Source: Methylophaga sp. (GTDB lineage: Bacteria > Pseudomonadota > Gammaproteobacteria > Nitrosococcales > Methylophagaceae). Taken from it: DNA of 5,079 nucleotides. The notes beneath the pieces were generated by a model that saw only the letters and a program-made list of their open reading frames with translations, ran no database searches and was not told the DNA's origin. Each line of letters starts with the position of its first letter. Position 1 is the first letter of the stretch. The stretch lies in assembly GCA_007117275.1 (NCBI GenBank), contig SKGV01000172.1, positions 1-5,079 of the forward strand, written 5' to 3'. The translations under genes and the position numbers were made by a program. This document shows positions 1-5,079 of the stretch, piece by piece.

Positions 1-291
1 CAGGGGCTGTTGTGCTGACGATATATGGCTTCCAGATGCTGAATTGCAGACAGAATCAGGGCTTGATTGCCATCAATGTTGATGAGTAGCTGATTGATTG
101 TGCGTGTATGTTTCTGGCTGGGCTGTTGAGCAATACGCTCCACAGGGTTTGCTTGGATGATCAATCCAGGCAACTGAAGTCATCGGCATGAAATTTTCCC
201 TGTTTGATCAGGGATTCAAGTTTGTGCCGTCAATGGCAATGCGGACTGATTTTCTGTTAGATTTGGCATCGTGCATTCCCTCATTACTCAT
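1..291 (-). pseudogene. Probable decayed or frameshifted small gene, unidentified, possibly running past the left edge
   Basis: No intact gene is visible here, but the minus strand reads as protein-like sequence in three successive frames. Frame A starts with ATG at 291 (MSNEGMHDAK...) and runs through RIAIDGTNL to a TGA at 208-210. A one-base shift at about 211 gives frame B, LIKQGKFHADDFSCLD, ending at a TGA at 161-163. A second shift near 161-165 gives frame C, which stays open to the window edge (...NPVERIAQQ..., NQALILSAIQHLEAIYRQHN). Frame C has no ATG and no Shine-Dalgarno-like sequence before its TTG or GTG codons, so it is unlikely to be an independent gene start. I do not recognise the family. 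The alternatives are sequencing errors in a live gene, or chance open frames in a non-coding spacer. The frame continuity is seen in the sequence; the pseudogene reading is inference. Confidence 0.3.
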
Positions 292-368
292 GCTGATGGA
301 ATGCAGCGTAGCCGCTGGCGAAAGGTAAATGTCACTAATTCTCGTTTAGGTTTATCAGCTATTAGAGC
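292..368. other. Intergenic spacer downstream of the slp-like gene
   Basis: This short spacer lies after the lipoprotein stop codon. It contains a perfect 5-bp hairpin, CAGCG-TAGC-CGCTG, at 304-317. No run of T follows the hairpin on either strand, so it is not a convincing intrinsic terminator, although it could contribute to 3'-end formation of the leftward transcript. I see no promoter or RNA gene in it. Confidence 0.35.
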
Positions 369-884
369 CTAGGGTGAGTATGAGCCGGTACCGTAATAGC
401 CATAGCCGAGGAAAGGCGCGTCGTGCTTGGGATTGTATGGATGCTGTCTGTCACCATAATTATCTGGCCAGACATGCACCTGTTGTAATTCGATGACCGG
501 TTGTTGGAGTGTTCGCTCGCCCACGGCAACACTTCTAAGTTCTGACACCGTCCCCAGCACCGTGACTAGCGCCCCAGAATGATAAATCAGCGGATCCAGA
601 AACTGATCTGTACGAACAATAAAACGTCCATCACTCTGTAAGGTAGCCACCGGCTTGCCAATCCGATTCAGTGGAAACTGAACCAATGTCAATTCAGCAA
701 AGTCGGGCTGGTTGTTGGCTTCGACAACAGCGCCGCCCCATCGAATCACTTGAGCCTGAGCAGCATTCACATCACTGAGCACTTGGGTCAATTGCAGATC
801 ATTTGCAGGGGCTCGATAAATGGAAGGCGCACTGGCACACCCTGCGATAGCAACTACACTCAAAAACATTAAAAACTTTTTCAT
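369..884 (-). CDS. slp: Slp family outer-membrane lipoprotein
   Basis: A 171-residue lipoprotein. Residues 1-15 form a short lipoprotein signal peptide (MKKFLMFLSVVAIAG) and the lipobox IAGC places the acylated cysteine at residue 16. The next residue is Ala rather than Asp, so under the Lol sorting rule it should go to the outer membrane. The mature part has the hallmarks of the Slp/YeaY family: VIRWGG at 46-51, QFPL at 69-72, GRFIVRTDQFLDPLIY at 86-101, VLGTV at 109-113 and a WP pair at 139-140. The tail is rich in Tyr and Gly. In E. coli, Slp is a starvation- and stationary-phase-induced lipoprotein of unclear molecular role. The start at 884 is chosen over an in-frame ATG at 938 because the signal peptide begins there and GGGAGG lies 4 bases upstream. 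It follows ylqF on the same strand by 65 bp with no terminator seen, so co-transcription is plausible. The symbol is by family similarity. Confidence 0.88.
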   Translation of the reverse strand: MKKFLMFLSVVAIAGCASAPSIYRAPANDLQLTQVLSDVNAAQAQVIRWGGAVVEANNQPDFAELTLVQFPLNRIGKPVATLQSDGRFIVRTDQFLDPLIYHSGALVTVLGTVSELRSVAVGERTLQQPVIELQQVHVWPDNYGDRQHPYNPKHDAPFLGYGYYGTGSYSP

Positions 885-888
885 AGCG

Positions 889-894
889 CCTCCC
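889..894 (-). promoter_or_regulatory. Ribosome binding site that decides the slp-like start
   Basis: GGGAGG on the minus strand sits 4 bases before the ATG at 884. It is the strongest Shine-Dalgarno match in the window. It supports the MKK start over the upstream in-frame ATG at 938, which would bury the lipoprotein signal behind 18 extra residues. Confidence 0.75.
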
Positions 895-949
895 ATTAAG
901 AGTTGAACATGCTCACTCATCAACCGACTACTGATCACAGCCGTTGGTT

Positions 950-1867
950 CTATCTGCGTTTACGCTTTTGCTCACGTGCTGCTTTTTTGGCCGCCTTTGC
1001 CTCACGCAGCAGCTCAACCGCTTCAAGTTCACGCAACATCATCTGCGGTGTTTCCAGTGTCAGCTCTCCCAATTGACCGCTACGCAGCTCGCTGACCAGA
1101 ATTTTACTGACTCTTGGCAAGTCAACATGGCCTCCGGCTTTCAGGCAACCGCGTTTAGCGGCGATGTGTTCAAGCGTCAGCAAGGCCGAATCTGTTAATT
1201 CGCTCAGATGATAGCGATCAAGCAGTCGCTGGGGATACGCCTGACTGAGATACTCGACAGCAAACAAGGCAATATCGTCGTTTTCAAAGGCGGTTTCTTT
1301 AATTGAGCCCGTCACTGCCAGACGATAGGCGCTCGGTTGATTTTCGAGATTGGGCCAGAGCACCCCGGGCGTATCATGTAAGACAATCGATTCATCTAGC
1401 TTGATTCGTTGCTGACCTTTAGTGATAGCAGGCTCATTGCCAGTTTTTGCAATCTGACGACCGGCCAGCGTGTTGATCAGCGTTGATTTGCCAACATTAG
1501 GGATGCCCAGGATCATCGCCTGAATTTTCTTGGCGCTATCCTGCTTGTTTGGCAGCAGTTTCCAGCAAAGCTGGATAAGTTCATTGCGACGATTATCATT
1601 AGTGGCTGTCATCGTTAGGGTTTTCACACCCTGTTGAGACTCAAGATACTGTTGCCACTGCTGTGTCAGCTCAGGGTCGGCCAGATCGGCCTTGTTGAGC
1701 ACCTTGATACAGGGCTTGTCACCCCGCAGCTTTTCCAGCATTGGATTGGCAGAGCTGAATGGAATTCTGGCGTCCAGAATTTCAATGATCAAATCCACCT
1801 GCGGCAGCACCTTTTGCATCTCCAGCCGGGCTTTATGCATATGACCAGGAAACCACTGAATTGCCAT
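950..1867 (-). CDS. ylqF: Ribosome biogenesis GTPase YlqF/RbgA, circularly permuted
   Basis: A 305-residue GTPase that, by family knowledge, acts in late assembly of the 50S ribosomal subunit. The G motifs appear in permuted order, the mark of the YlqF/YawG group: a DAR motif at 32-34, G4 NKAD at 58-61, then the P-loop GIPNVGKST at 121-129, the G2 region around T149 (AITKG), and G3 DTPG at 165-168. The C-terminal domain (about 180-285) is followed by a strongly basic, Lys/Arg/Ala-rich tail (291-305) suited to RNA contact. The N-terminus MAIQWFPGHMHKAR is typical of the family and fixes the start at 1867. The frame stays open upstream to an ATG at 2041, but those 58 codons look unlike the family and overlap the divergent promoter region. 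A TATAAT on the same strand lies about 30 bp upstream of this start. The Shine-Dalgarno is weak (GAGA region). The gene probably leads a transcript that continues into the slp-like gene. Confidence 0.95.
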   Translation of the reverse strand: MAIQWFPGHMHKARLEMQKVLPQVDLIIEILDARIPFSSANPMLEKLRGDKPCIKVLNKADLADPELTQQWQQYLESQQGVKTLTMTATNDNRRNELIQLCWKLLPNKQDSAKKIQAMILGIPNVGKSTLINTLAGRQIAKTGNEPAITKGQQRIKLDESIVLHDTPGVLWPNLENQPSAYRLAVTGSIKETAFENDDIALFAVEYLSQAYPQRLLDRYHLSELTDSALLTLEHIAAKRGCLKAGGHVDLPRVSKILVSELRSGQLGELTLETPQMMLRELEAVELLREAKAAKKAAREQKRKRR

Positions 1868-1897
1868 AAATGATTGTCTCAGAAAAATCCAGCTTAG

Positions 1898-1903
1898 ATT
1901 ATA
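1898..1903 (-). promoter_or_regulatory. Putative -10 element for ylqF
   Basis: The minus strand reads TATAAT exactly here. A start site about 7 bp downstream would give a leader of roughly 24 nt before the ATG at 1867. No good -35 is present at 16-18 bp (GCGATT at 17 bp), so the promoter may be weak or activator-dependent. Confidence 0.5.
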
Positions 1904-2060
1904 GCCCCACCTGCCCAGTAAATCGCTCATCTGAGTCGTGGGTTGGTGCAATGAATCCATCACTGGCGACGCACTAACATTAGCACCACTCGAGGGCATT
2001 GAATAACTCGTCTGGCTTATTTTCCCAGTTGGTTTCGCCAATTCAGATCTCTTGTTCAGC

Positions 2061-2066
2061 TATAAT
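2061..2066 (+). promoter_or_regulatory. Putative -10 element for efpL
   Basis: An exact TATAAT lies 28 bp before the efpL ATG, predicting a short leader of roughly 22 nt. At 17-bp spacing the -35 position reads CCAATT, a poor match to TTGACA. Its placement supports the efpL start at 2095, because the upstream in-frame ATG at 1999 would precede the promoter. Confidence 0.5.
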
Positions 2067-2094
2067 CGGCGCTTTTTTACGATGGATATCAGCA

Positions 2095-2661
2095 ATGCCA
2101 AAAGCCAGTGAATTAAAACGCGGCGTGGTCATCGAAATGGATGATACCCCTTATGTTGTGCGCGACATTCAGGTTCGTAACCCTTCTTCTCGGGGTGCCA
2201 GCACACTCTACAAAGTGCGTTTGAACCATCTTAAAACCGGTCAGAAAAGAGACGAATCCTTCAAAGGTGACGACTTTCTTAAGCCGGTTGATTGCGAGCG
2301 AAAACTGGTGCAATTCTCTTATATCGACGATCAGAGCCATGTATTCATGAGTGTTGACGATTACGAACAGTTTTCGATTAATAGCGCGGATATCGCCGAA
2401 GAACGCATGTATCTGACCGATGGGCTCGATAATATTGTTGCCATTCTGCTCGACAATCAACTACTGGCAATTGAGCTACCAGCCACGGTGAGCATGGCCA
2501 TCATTGACACTTCACCCGGCATCAAAGGCGCAACGGCAGCCGCACGCACCAAGGCGGCCATACTTGCCACCGGCCTTGAAGTACAGGTACCCGAATATAT
2601 CGAGATCGGCGATGTGATAAAAATCAATACGGTCACTGGCAAATATATGTCGCGTGCCTAA
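2095..2661 (+). CDS. efpL: Elongation factor P-like protein EfpL (YeiP)
   Basis: A 188-residue EF-P paralogue, the usual length for YeiP/EfpL. EF-P proteins bind between the ribosomal P and E sites and help peptide-bond formation at proline-rich stretches. The layout is a KOW-like N-terminal domain (about 1-65), a central OB domain (about 68-128) and a C-terminal OB domain (about 133-188) with the GLEVQVPEYIEIGD signature segment near 160-173. The tip of the first domain reads NPSSRGASTLYK, with Arg33 where canonical EF-P carries a modified Lys or Arg in a shorter loop. E. coli YeiP has the same Arg33 context, which separates this gene from efp itself. SPGIKGA at 140-146 is also well conserved. 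The start MPKASELKRG matches the family N-terminus; the longer frame from ATG 1999 adds 32 unrelated residues. The ribosome binding site is weak (TGGAT about 8 bases upstream). It diverges from ylqF. No canonical efp or modification gene is in view. Confidence 0.95.
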   Translation: MPKASELKRGVVIEMDDTPYVVRDIQVRNPSSRGASTLYKVRLNHLKTGQKRDESFKGDDFLKPVDCERKLVQFSYIDDQSHVFMSVDDYEQFSINSADIAEERMYLTDGLDNIVAILLDNQLLAIELPATVSMAIIDTSPGIKGATAAARTKAAILATGLEVQVPEYIEIGDVIKINTVTGKYMSRA

Positions 2662-2782
2662 GTGCACCCAGTCGAGATAAAGCAACCGCCTCAAGCATGG
2701 CCGCTGACTGAGTGTGCGCTGCACTCGCTGCGCTTAAGCTGTTAGGCTGTATTTTTAGACGCAACAAATCGGAACGTGATGA
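2662..2782. other. Spacer between efpL and the nitroreductase gene
   Basis: This 121-bp gap has several small inverted repeats, including GAGTG/CACTC at 2710-2726 and the palindrome GCTTAAGC at 2732-2739, followed by a short T-rich tract at 2752-2756. None forms a clear GC-rich stem directly followed by Ts, so I do not call a terminator. No strong promoter is visible, so whether the downstream pair is read from the efpL promoter is open. Confidence 0.35.
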
Positions 2783-3448
2783 ATGTCTGTTAAAGATGCA
2801 CTTTTAAACCGACATAGTGTGCGAGCATTTTTGCCAACACCGCTTAGCCAGCAACAGATTCATGAGCTATTGGATCTGGCAAGACATGCGCCATCTGGGG
2901 CTAACACGCAACCGTGGCAGGTCGCTGTGGTGATGGGTGAAACCAAACAGCTATTGTCGCAACAGATTCAGACCGCGTTTGAACAAGGTACGCCAGCCGA
3001 GCCTGATTACAGCTATTATCCCTCACAATGGCAATCACCTTATCTCGAGCGCCGTCGTGCCTGCGGCTTGCAGCTGTATCAAAGTCTCAATATTGAAAAA
3101 GCCGACAAACAGGCTCAACGACAGCAATGGGCCGCTAACTACCGTGCCTTTGATGCGCCAGTTATGCTGCTGTTTTTTATGGACCGGTGCATGCAGACCG
3201 GTTCTTTTCTCGACTTTGGCATGTTTTTACAATCGCTGATGCTGGCCGCTACCGAGCAAGGGCTTGCCACTTGCCCACAAGCAGCATTGGCTGAATATCC
3301 GGCACTGGTCAAACAGCTGTTAGGCTATGCGGATGACAGCATCCTGTTGTGCGGTATGGCACTCGGCTATGAAGACAACTCCGCCGCTGTTAACCAATAC
3401 CGAACAGAGCGTGCCAGCGTCGCCAGCTTTACGCGTTTCTTTTCTTGA
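2783..3448 (+). CDS. Nitroreductase family FMN-dependent oxidoreductase
   Basis: A 221-residue flavoprotein of the nitroreductase fold, which uses FMN and NAD(P)H to reduce nitroaromatics, quinones or related electrophiles; the native substrate cannot be told from sequence. Visible family marks are R10-H-S-V-R14 (FMN phosphate contact), PSGANTQPW at 37-45, the LDFGMFLQSLMLAATEQGLATCPQ region at about 143-166 (dimer interface and flavin site), and GMALGYED at 191-198. The length is normal and no break is seen. The ATG at 2783 places the RHSVR motif about ten residues in, as is usual; the ribosome binding site is modest (GGA about 9 bases upstream). The HopJ-family gene follows after 17 bp, suggesting one transcript. 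A close relationship to a named enzyme such as NfsB or PnrA is not evident, so no symbol is given. Confidence 0.92.
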   Translation: MSVKDALLNRHSVRAFLPTPLSQQQIHELLDLARHAPSGANTQPWQVAVVMGETKQLLSQQIQTAFEQGTPAEPDYSYYPSQWQSPYLERRRACGLQLYQSLNIEKADKQAQRQQWAANYRAFDAPVMLLFFMDRCMQTGSFLDFGMFLQSLMLAATEQGLATCPQAALAEYPALVKQLLGYADDSILLCGMALGYEDNSAAVNQYRTERASVASFTRFFS

Positions 3449-3453
3449 TTATT

Positions 3454-3458
3454 TGAGG
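3454..3458 (+). promoter_or_regulatory. Ribosome binding site supporting a GTG start
   Basis: TGAGG lies 7 bases before the GTG at 3466. No in-frame ATG exists near the beginning of the HopJ-family protein, so this site and the family-like N-terminus together decide the GTG start. Confidence 0.7.
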
Positions 3459-3465
3459 TTTATTT

Positions 3466-3813
3466 GTGGATTTAGCGACTTTTCTCGACACCTTGGATCA
3501 AAATCCATCGGCTATCGACTTTGAAGACACCATGGCAGTGATCGACGCGCATTATGAGTTCACCCCCACTGCCTTCAAAAATGGCGACATCACAAATGAA
3601 GCCGGGCAAAACAATGGTTCCTGCAAAATACTGGCATTTGCAGAGCTGCATGAGTTGAGTGGCTCGCACACCTTAGCCTGTTTTGGTCGTTATTACCGGC
3701 AGGATGTGTTGCTCAACCCAAACGGTGATGATCACCAAAATATTCGCAACTTTATGCGTTATGGATGGGATAGGGTTAAATTTGCCGGTGATCCATTAAA
3801 GGCGAAATCATAA
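3466..3813 (+). CDS. HopJ type III effector family protein
   Basis: A 115-residue soluble protein of the HopJ family, full length for the group. Conserved stretches seen are the acidic N-terminal helix with DFEDTMAVIDAHY (18-30), FTPTAFKNGD (32-41), NEAGQNNGSCKILAFAEL (44-61), TLACFGRYYRQDVL (69-82), and DDHQNIRNFMRYGWDRVKF (88-106). The family was named after a Pseudomonas syringae type III effector, but homologues occur widely in free-living proteobacteria without type III secretion. A housekeeping or stress role is therefore more likely than virulence; no biochemical activity is established to my knowledge. Nothing else in this window suggests a secretion system. The start is GTG, supported by TGAGG upstream. 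It sits 17 bp after the nitroreductase stop, so the two probably form an operon. It converges with the DUF3683-type gene. Confidence 0.92.
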   Translation: MDLATFLDTLDQNPSAIDFEDTMAVIDAHYEFTPTAFKNGDITNEAGQNNGSCKILAFAELHELSGSHTLACFGRYYRQDVLLNPNGDDHQNIRNFMRYGWDRVKFAGDPLKAKS

Positions 3814-3984
3814 CGCTAAATGCCATCGCCCAATCAAGCGAGGCCCTGGCAACTCCTGCCCCTTTTGTGCTGGCGAGCAGCGCAACTTTAACTGGAAAGC
3901 ATCCGGGCAGTGTCCAAGCGAAGCAAGTTTTGGCCGGCTGCCAGTCGACGCAAACTGCAAGCGTCATCGTCAGTGACTAAACCC
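3814..3984. other. Convergent spacer with a hairpin and a cryptic open frame
   Basis: This 171-bp stretch separates two convergent genes. It holds a hairpin at 3865-3885 and a weaker GACGC/GCGTC repeat at 3947-3965. A plus-strand frame without an ATG is open from 3792 to a TAA at 3978-3980, in the -1 frame relative to the HopJ-family gene, and reads as a plausible Ala/Ser/Thr-rich peptide. The spacer is longer and more codon-like than a simple terminator region, but I cannot assign a gene. Confidence 0.4.
3865..3885. terminator. Possible stem-loop between convergent genes
   Basis: TTGTGCTG-GCGAG-CAGCGCAA forms an 8-bp stem with one G-T wobble and a 5-base loop. It lies between two convergent genes, where a bidirectional terminator is expected. 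It lacks a proper U-tract: the plus strand continues with CTTTAAC and the minus strand with AAGGGG. Intrinsic termination is therefore doubtful. Confidence 0.3.
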
Positions 3985-5079
3985 TTACAACAATACCCGC
4001 TCGATACCGCCAGCTTTTGCCTTGTCAATGAAATGCCGTTGCCAGTTATCGCCCAACACATGCTTGGCGACTTCCACTACGATGTAGTCAGTTTCGATAC
4101 CAGTATCTTCACTGTAGCGTGAAAGTCCCTGCTGACAGGCCGGGCATGATGTCAGCAACTTGACGCTGCCGTTCACCGCCTTATCTTGTCCCGTCAACTG
4201 ACGAATACCTTTGGTAATTTCCTCTTCCTTACGGAAACGCACCTGTGAGGCAATGTCGGGGCGAGCCACCGCAAATGAACCGGCTTCACCGCAGCAACGA
4301 TCATTTAATGCCACTTCCTGTCCCAGCAAATTCGCCGCAACACTGCTTGACTTGTATGTCTTCATCGGTGTGTGGCAAGGCTCGTGGTACATGTACTGTA
4401 CGCCATCGACACCTTCCATTTTAACGCCTTTTTCCATCAGGTATTCGTGAATATCCAACAGTCTGCAGCCAGGGAAGATTTGCTCAAACTCATATTTGAG
4501 CAGCTGATCCATACAGGTGCCACACGAGACAATAACGGTCTTGATATCAAGATAGTTAAGTGTGTTGGCCATACGGTGAAATAACACCCGGTTACCGGTG
4601 GAAATTGCTGTGGCCTTGTCATCATCGCCAATGGAAGCTTGCGGGTAACCACAGCACAAATAGCCGGGCGGCAATACTGTCTCAGCGCCCACCTCGTATA
4701 GCATGGCTAATGTCGCCAATCCGACTTGACTGAACAAACGCTCAGAACCGCAGCCGGGGAAATAAAATACAGCATCGGTATCTTCGTTGACCTTGTTCGG
4801 ATCACGCAAAATAGGAATCAGTTTGTCGTCTTCTAATCCCAACATGCCGCGGGTGGTCTGGGTGGGCAAATTTCCGGGCATTGGCTTTTTGACAAAATGC
4901 ACCACTTGCGCCTGAATCGGGGTTTTTCCAGTGGTGGGCAGTGGCGCTTTCTTTTTATCATTGCCCAGAATCCCCAGGTACTTGGCCGCTTTGTGCGCCA
5001 GACGCTGCGCCTTAAAGCCCCACTCGATCATGGTTTTACGCATTAGTTTGACCGTCAGCGGATCGGTGGCATTGAGATA
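3985..5079 (-). CDS. DUF3683-type FAD-linked oxidoreductase, C-terminal CCG iron-sulfur part (5' end beyond the window)
   Basis: The last 364 residues of a larger protein; the frame is open through the right edge, so the internal ATG at 5043 is not the start. The fragment contains two complete CCG (cysteine-rich) domains of the HdrB/GlpC type. Domain 1 has PGCGS (C110), CCG (C142-C143) and SCGTC (C186, C189). Domain 2 has PCH (C235), CCG (C262-C263) and SCPAC (C312, C315). Such domains bind [4Fe-4S]-type clusters and pass electrons in lactate, glycolate, glycerol-3-phosphate and related dehydrogenases. The RPDIASQVRFRKEEE stretch after the second CCG and the GGIERVLL end resemble the long DUF3683 FAD/FMN-binding oxidoreductases (roughly 1,200-1,300 residues), where a GlcD-like FAD domain precedes these modules. 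The substrate is not inferable; D-lactate or another 2-hydroxy acid is a guess. If the missing 5' part lacks a FAD domain, a GlpC/LutA-like subunit is the alternative. All cluster ligands are intact. Confidence 0.85.
   Translation of the reverse strand, partial: YLNATDPLTVKLMRKTMIEWGFKAQRLAHKAAKYLGILGNDKKKAPLPTTGKTPIQAQVVHFVKKPMPGNLPTQTTRGMLGLEDDKLIPILRDPNKVNEDTDAVFYFPGCGSERLFSQVGLATLAMLYEVGAETVLPPGYLCCGYPQASIGDDDKATAISTGNRVLFHRMANTLNYLDIKTVIVSCGTCMDQLLKYEFEQIFPGCRLLDIHEYLMEKGVKMEGVDGVQYMYHEPCHTPMKTYKSSSVAANLLGQEVALNDRCCGEAGSFAVARPDIASQVRFRKEEEITKGIRQLTGQDKAVNGSVKLLTSCPACQQGLSRYSEDTGIETDYIVVEVAKHVLGDNWQRHFIDKAKAGGIERVLL

Larger units (their letters stand above)
1868..2094. promoter_or_regulatory. 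Divergent control region between ylqF and efpL
   Basis: This 227-bp region separates the two divergent genes. It carries a consensus TATAAT on each strand: one facing ylqF at 1898-1903, one facing efpL at 2061-2066. The interval of about 160 bp between the two elements has no recognised operator, riboswitch or RNA gene. The reading frames of both genes stay open some distance into it (to 2041 on the minus strand and 1999 on the plus strand), but neither extension resembles its family. Confidence 0.6.

Noticed and set aside
188..328. Plus-strand ATG frame of 46 codons starting MKFSLFDQGF
   Set aside because: There is no Shine-Dalgarno before it, it resembles no family I know, and the opposite strand reads more protein-like here. 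It is probably a shadow of the decayed minus-strand gene.
1868..2041. In-frame N-terminal extension of YlqF to an ATG at 2041
   Set aside because: The 58 extra residues do not fit the family, whose N-terminus MAIQWFPGHM starts at 1867, and they would place the start upstream of the TATAAT facing this gene.
1999..2094. In-frame N-terminal extension of EfpL from ATG 1999
   Set aside because: The family N-terminus begins MPKASEL at 2095, and the -10 element at 2061-2066 lies inside the extension.
2710..2757. Candidate terminator after efpL
   Set aside because: The stems are only 4-5 bp, and the T-rich tract is separated from them by more than 20 bases.
3182..3201. Short direct repeat of GACCGGT around TGCATGCA
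   Set aside because: It lies inside the nitroreductase coding sequence, has only two copies, and is explained by coding for DRCMQTGS.
3776..3967. Minus-strand frame starting MTLAVCVDWQ just after the DUF3683-type stop
   Set aside because: It overlaps the end of the HopJ-family gene on the opposite strand, has no Shine-Dalgarno, and shows no recognisable motif.
1..5079. Mobile element, CRISPR array, tRNA/rRNA, riboswitch or defence system
   Set aside because: No terminal inverted repeats, repeat-spacer pattern, conserved RNA fold or characteristic protein motif was seen on either strand. The window is mostly ordinary core and accessory genes.

Overview
The window looks like an ordinary chromosomal stretch of a mid-GC gammaproteobacterium. 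The evidence is an EF-P-like protein of the YeiP/EfpL type, an Slp-type outer-membrane lipoprotein, a HopJ-family protein and the C-terminal part of a DUF3683-type FAD/iron-sulfur oxidoreductase. This mix would fit an aerobic environmental lineage (a Methylophaga-like organism would be compatible), but the genus cannot be fixed from this sequence. There is no sign of phage, integron, CRISPR or an intact insertion sequence.

Layout, left to right. Positions 1-368 hold no intact gene. The minus strand carries protein-like sequence spread over three reading frames, which I read as a decayed or frameshifted small gene. A minus-strand pair follows: slp-like lipoprotein (369-884) downstream of the circularly permuted ribosome-assembly GTPase ylqF/rbgA (950-1867). 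A 227-bp divergent control region (1868-2094) carries a perfect TATAAT on each strand, placed to serve ylqF leftward and efpL rightward. efpL (2095-2661) is followed after 121 bp by a nitroreductase-family flavoprotein (2783-3448). A HopJ-family gene with a GTG start (3466-3813) lies 17 bp after it, probably in the same transcript. A 171-bp convergent spacer (3814-3984) separates it from the minus-strand DUF3683-type oxidoreductase (3985 to beyond the right edge).

Functional theme. The two divergent genes both act on the ribosome: YlqF in late 50S assembly, EfpL in rescuing ribosomes stalled at proline-rich stretches. The remaining genes are redox or envelope functions without an obvious shared pathway. 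I found no convincing new biological system. The points most worth checking are the broken left-edge gene, a cryptic open frame in the convergent spacer, and the symmetric divergent promoter region between two ribosome-associated genes.
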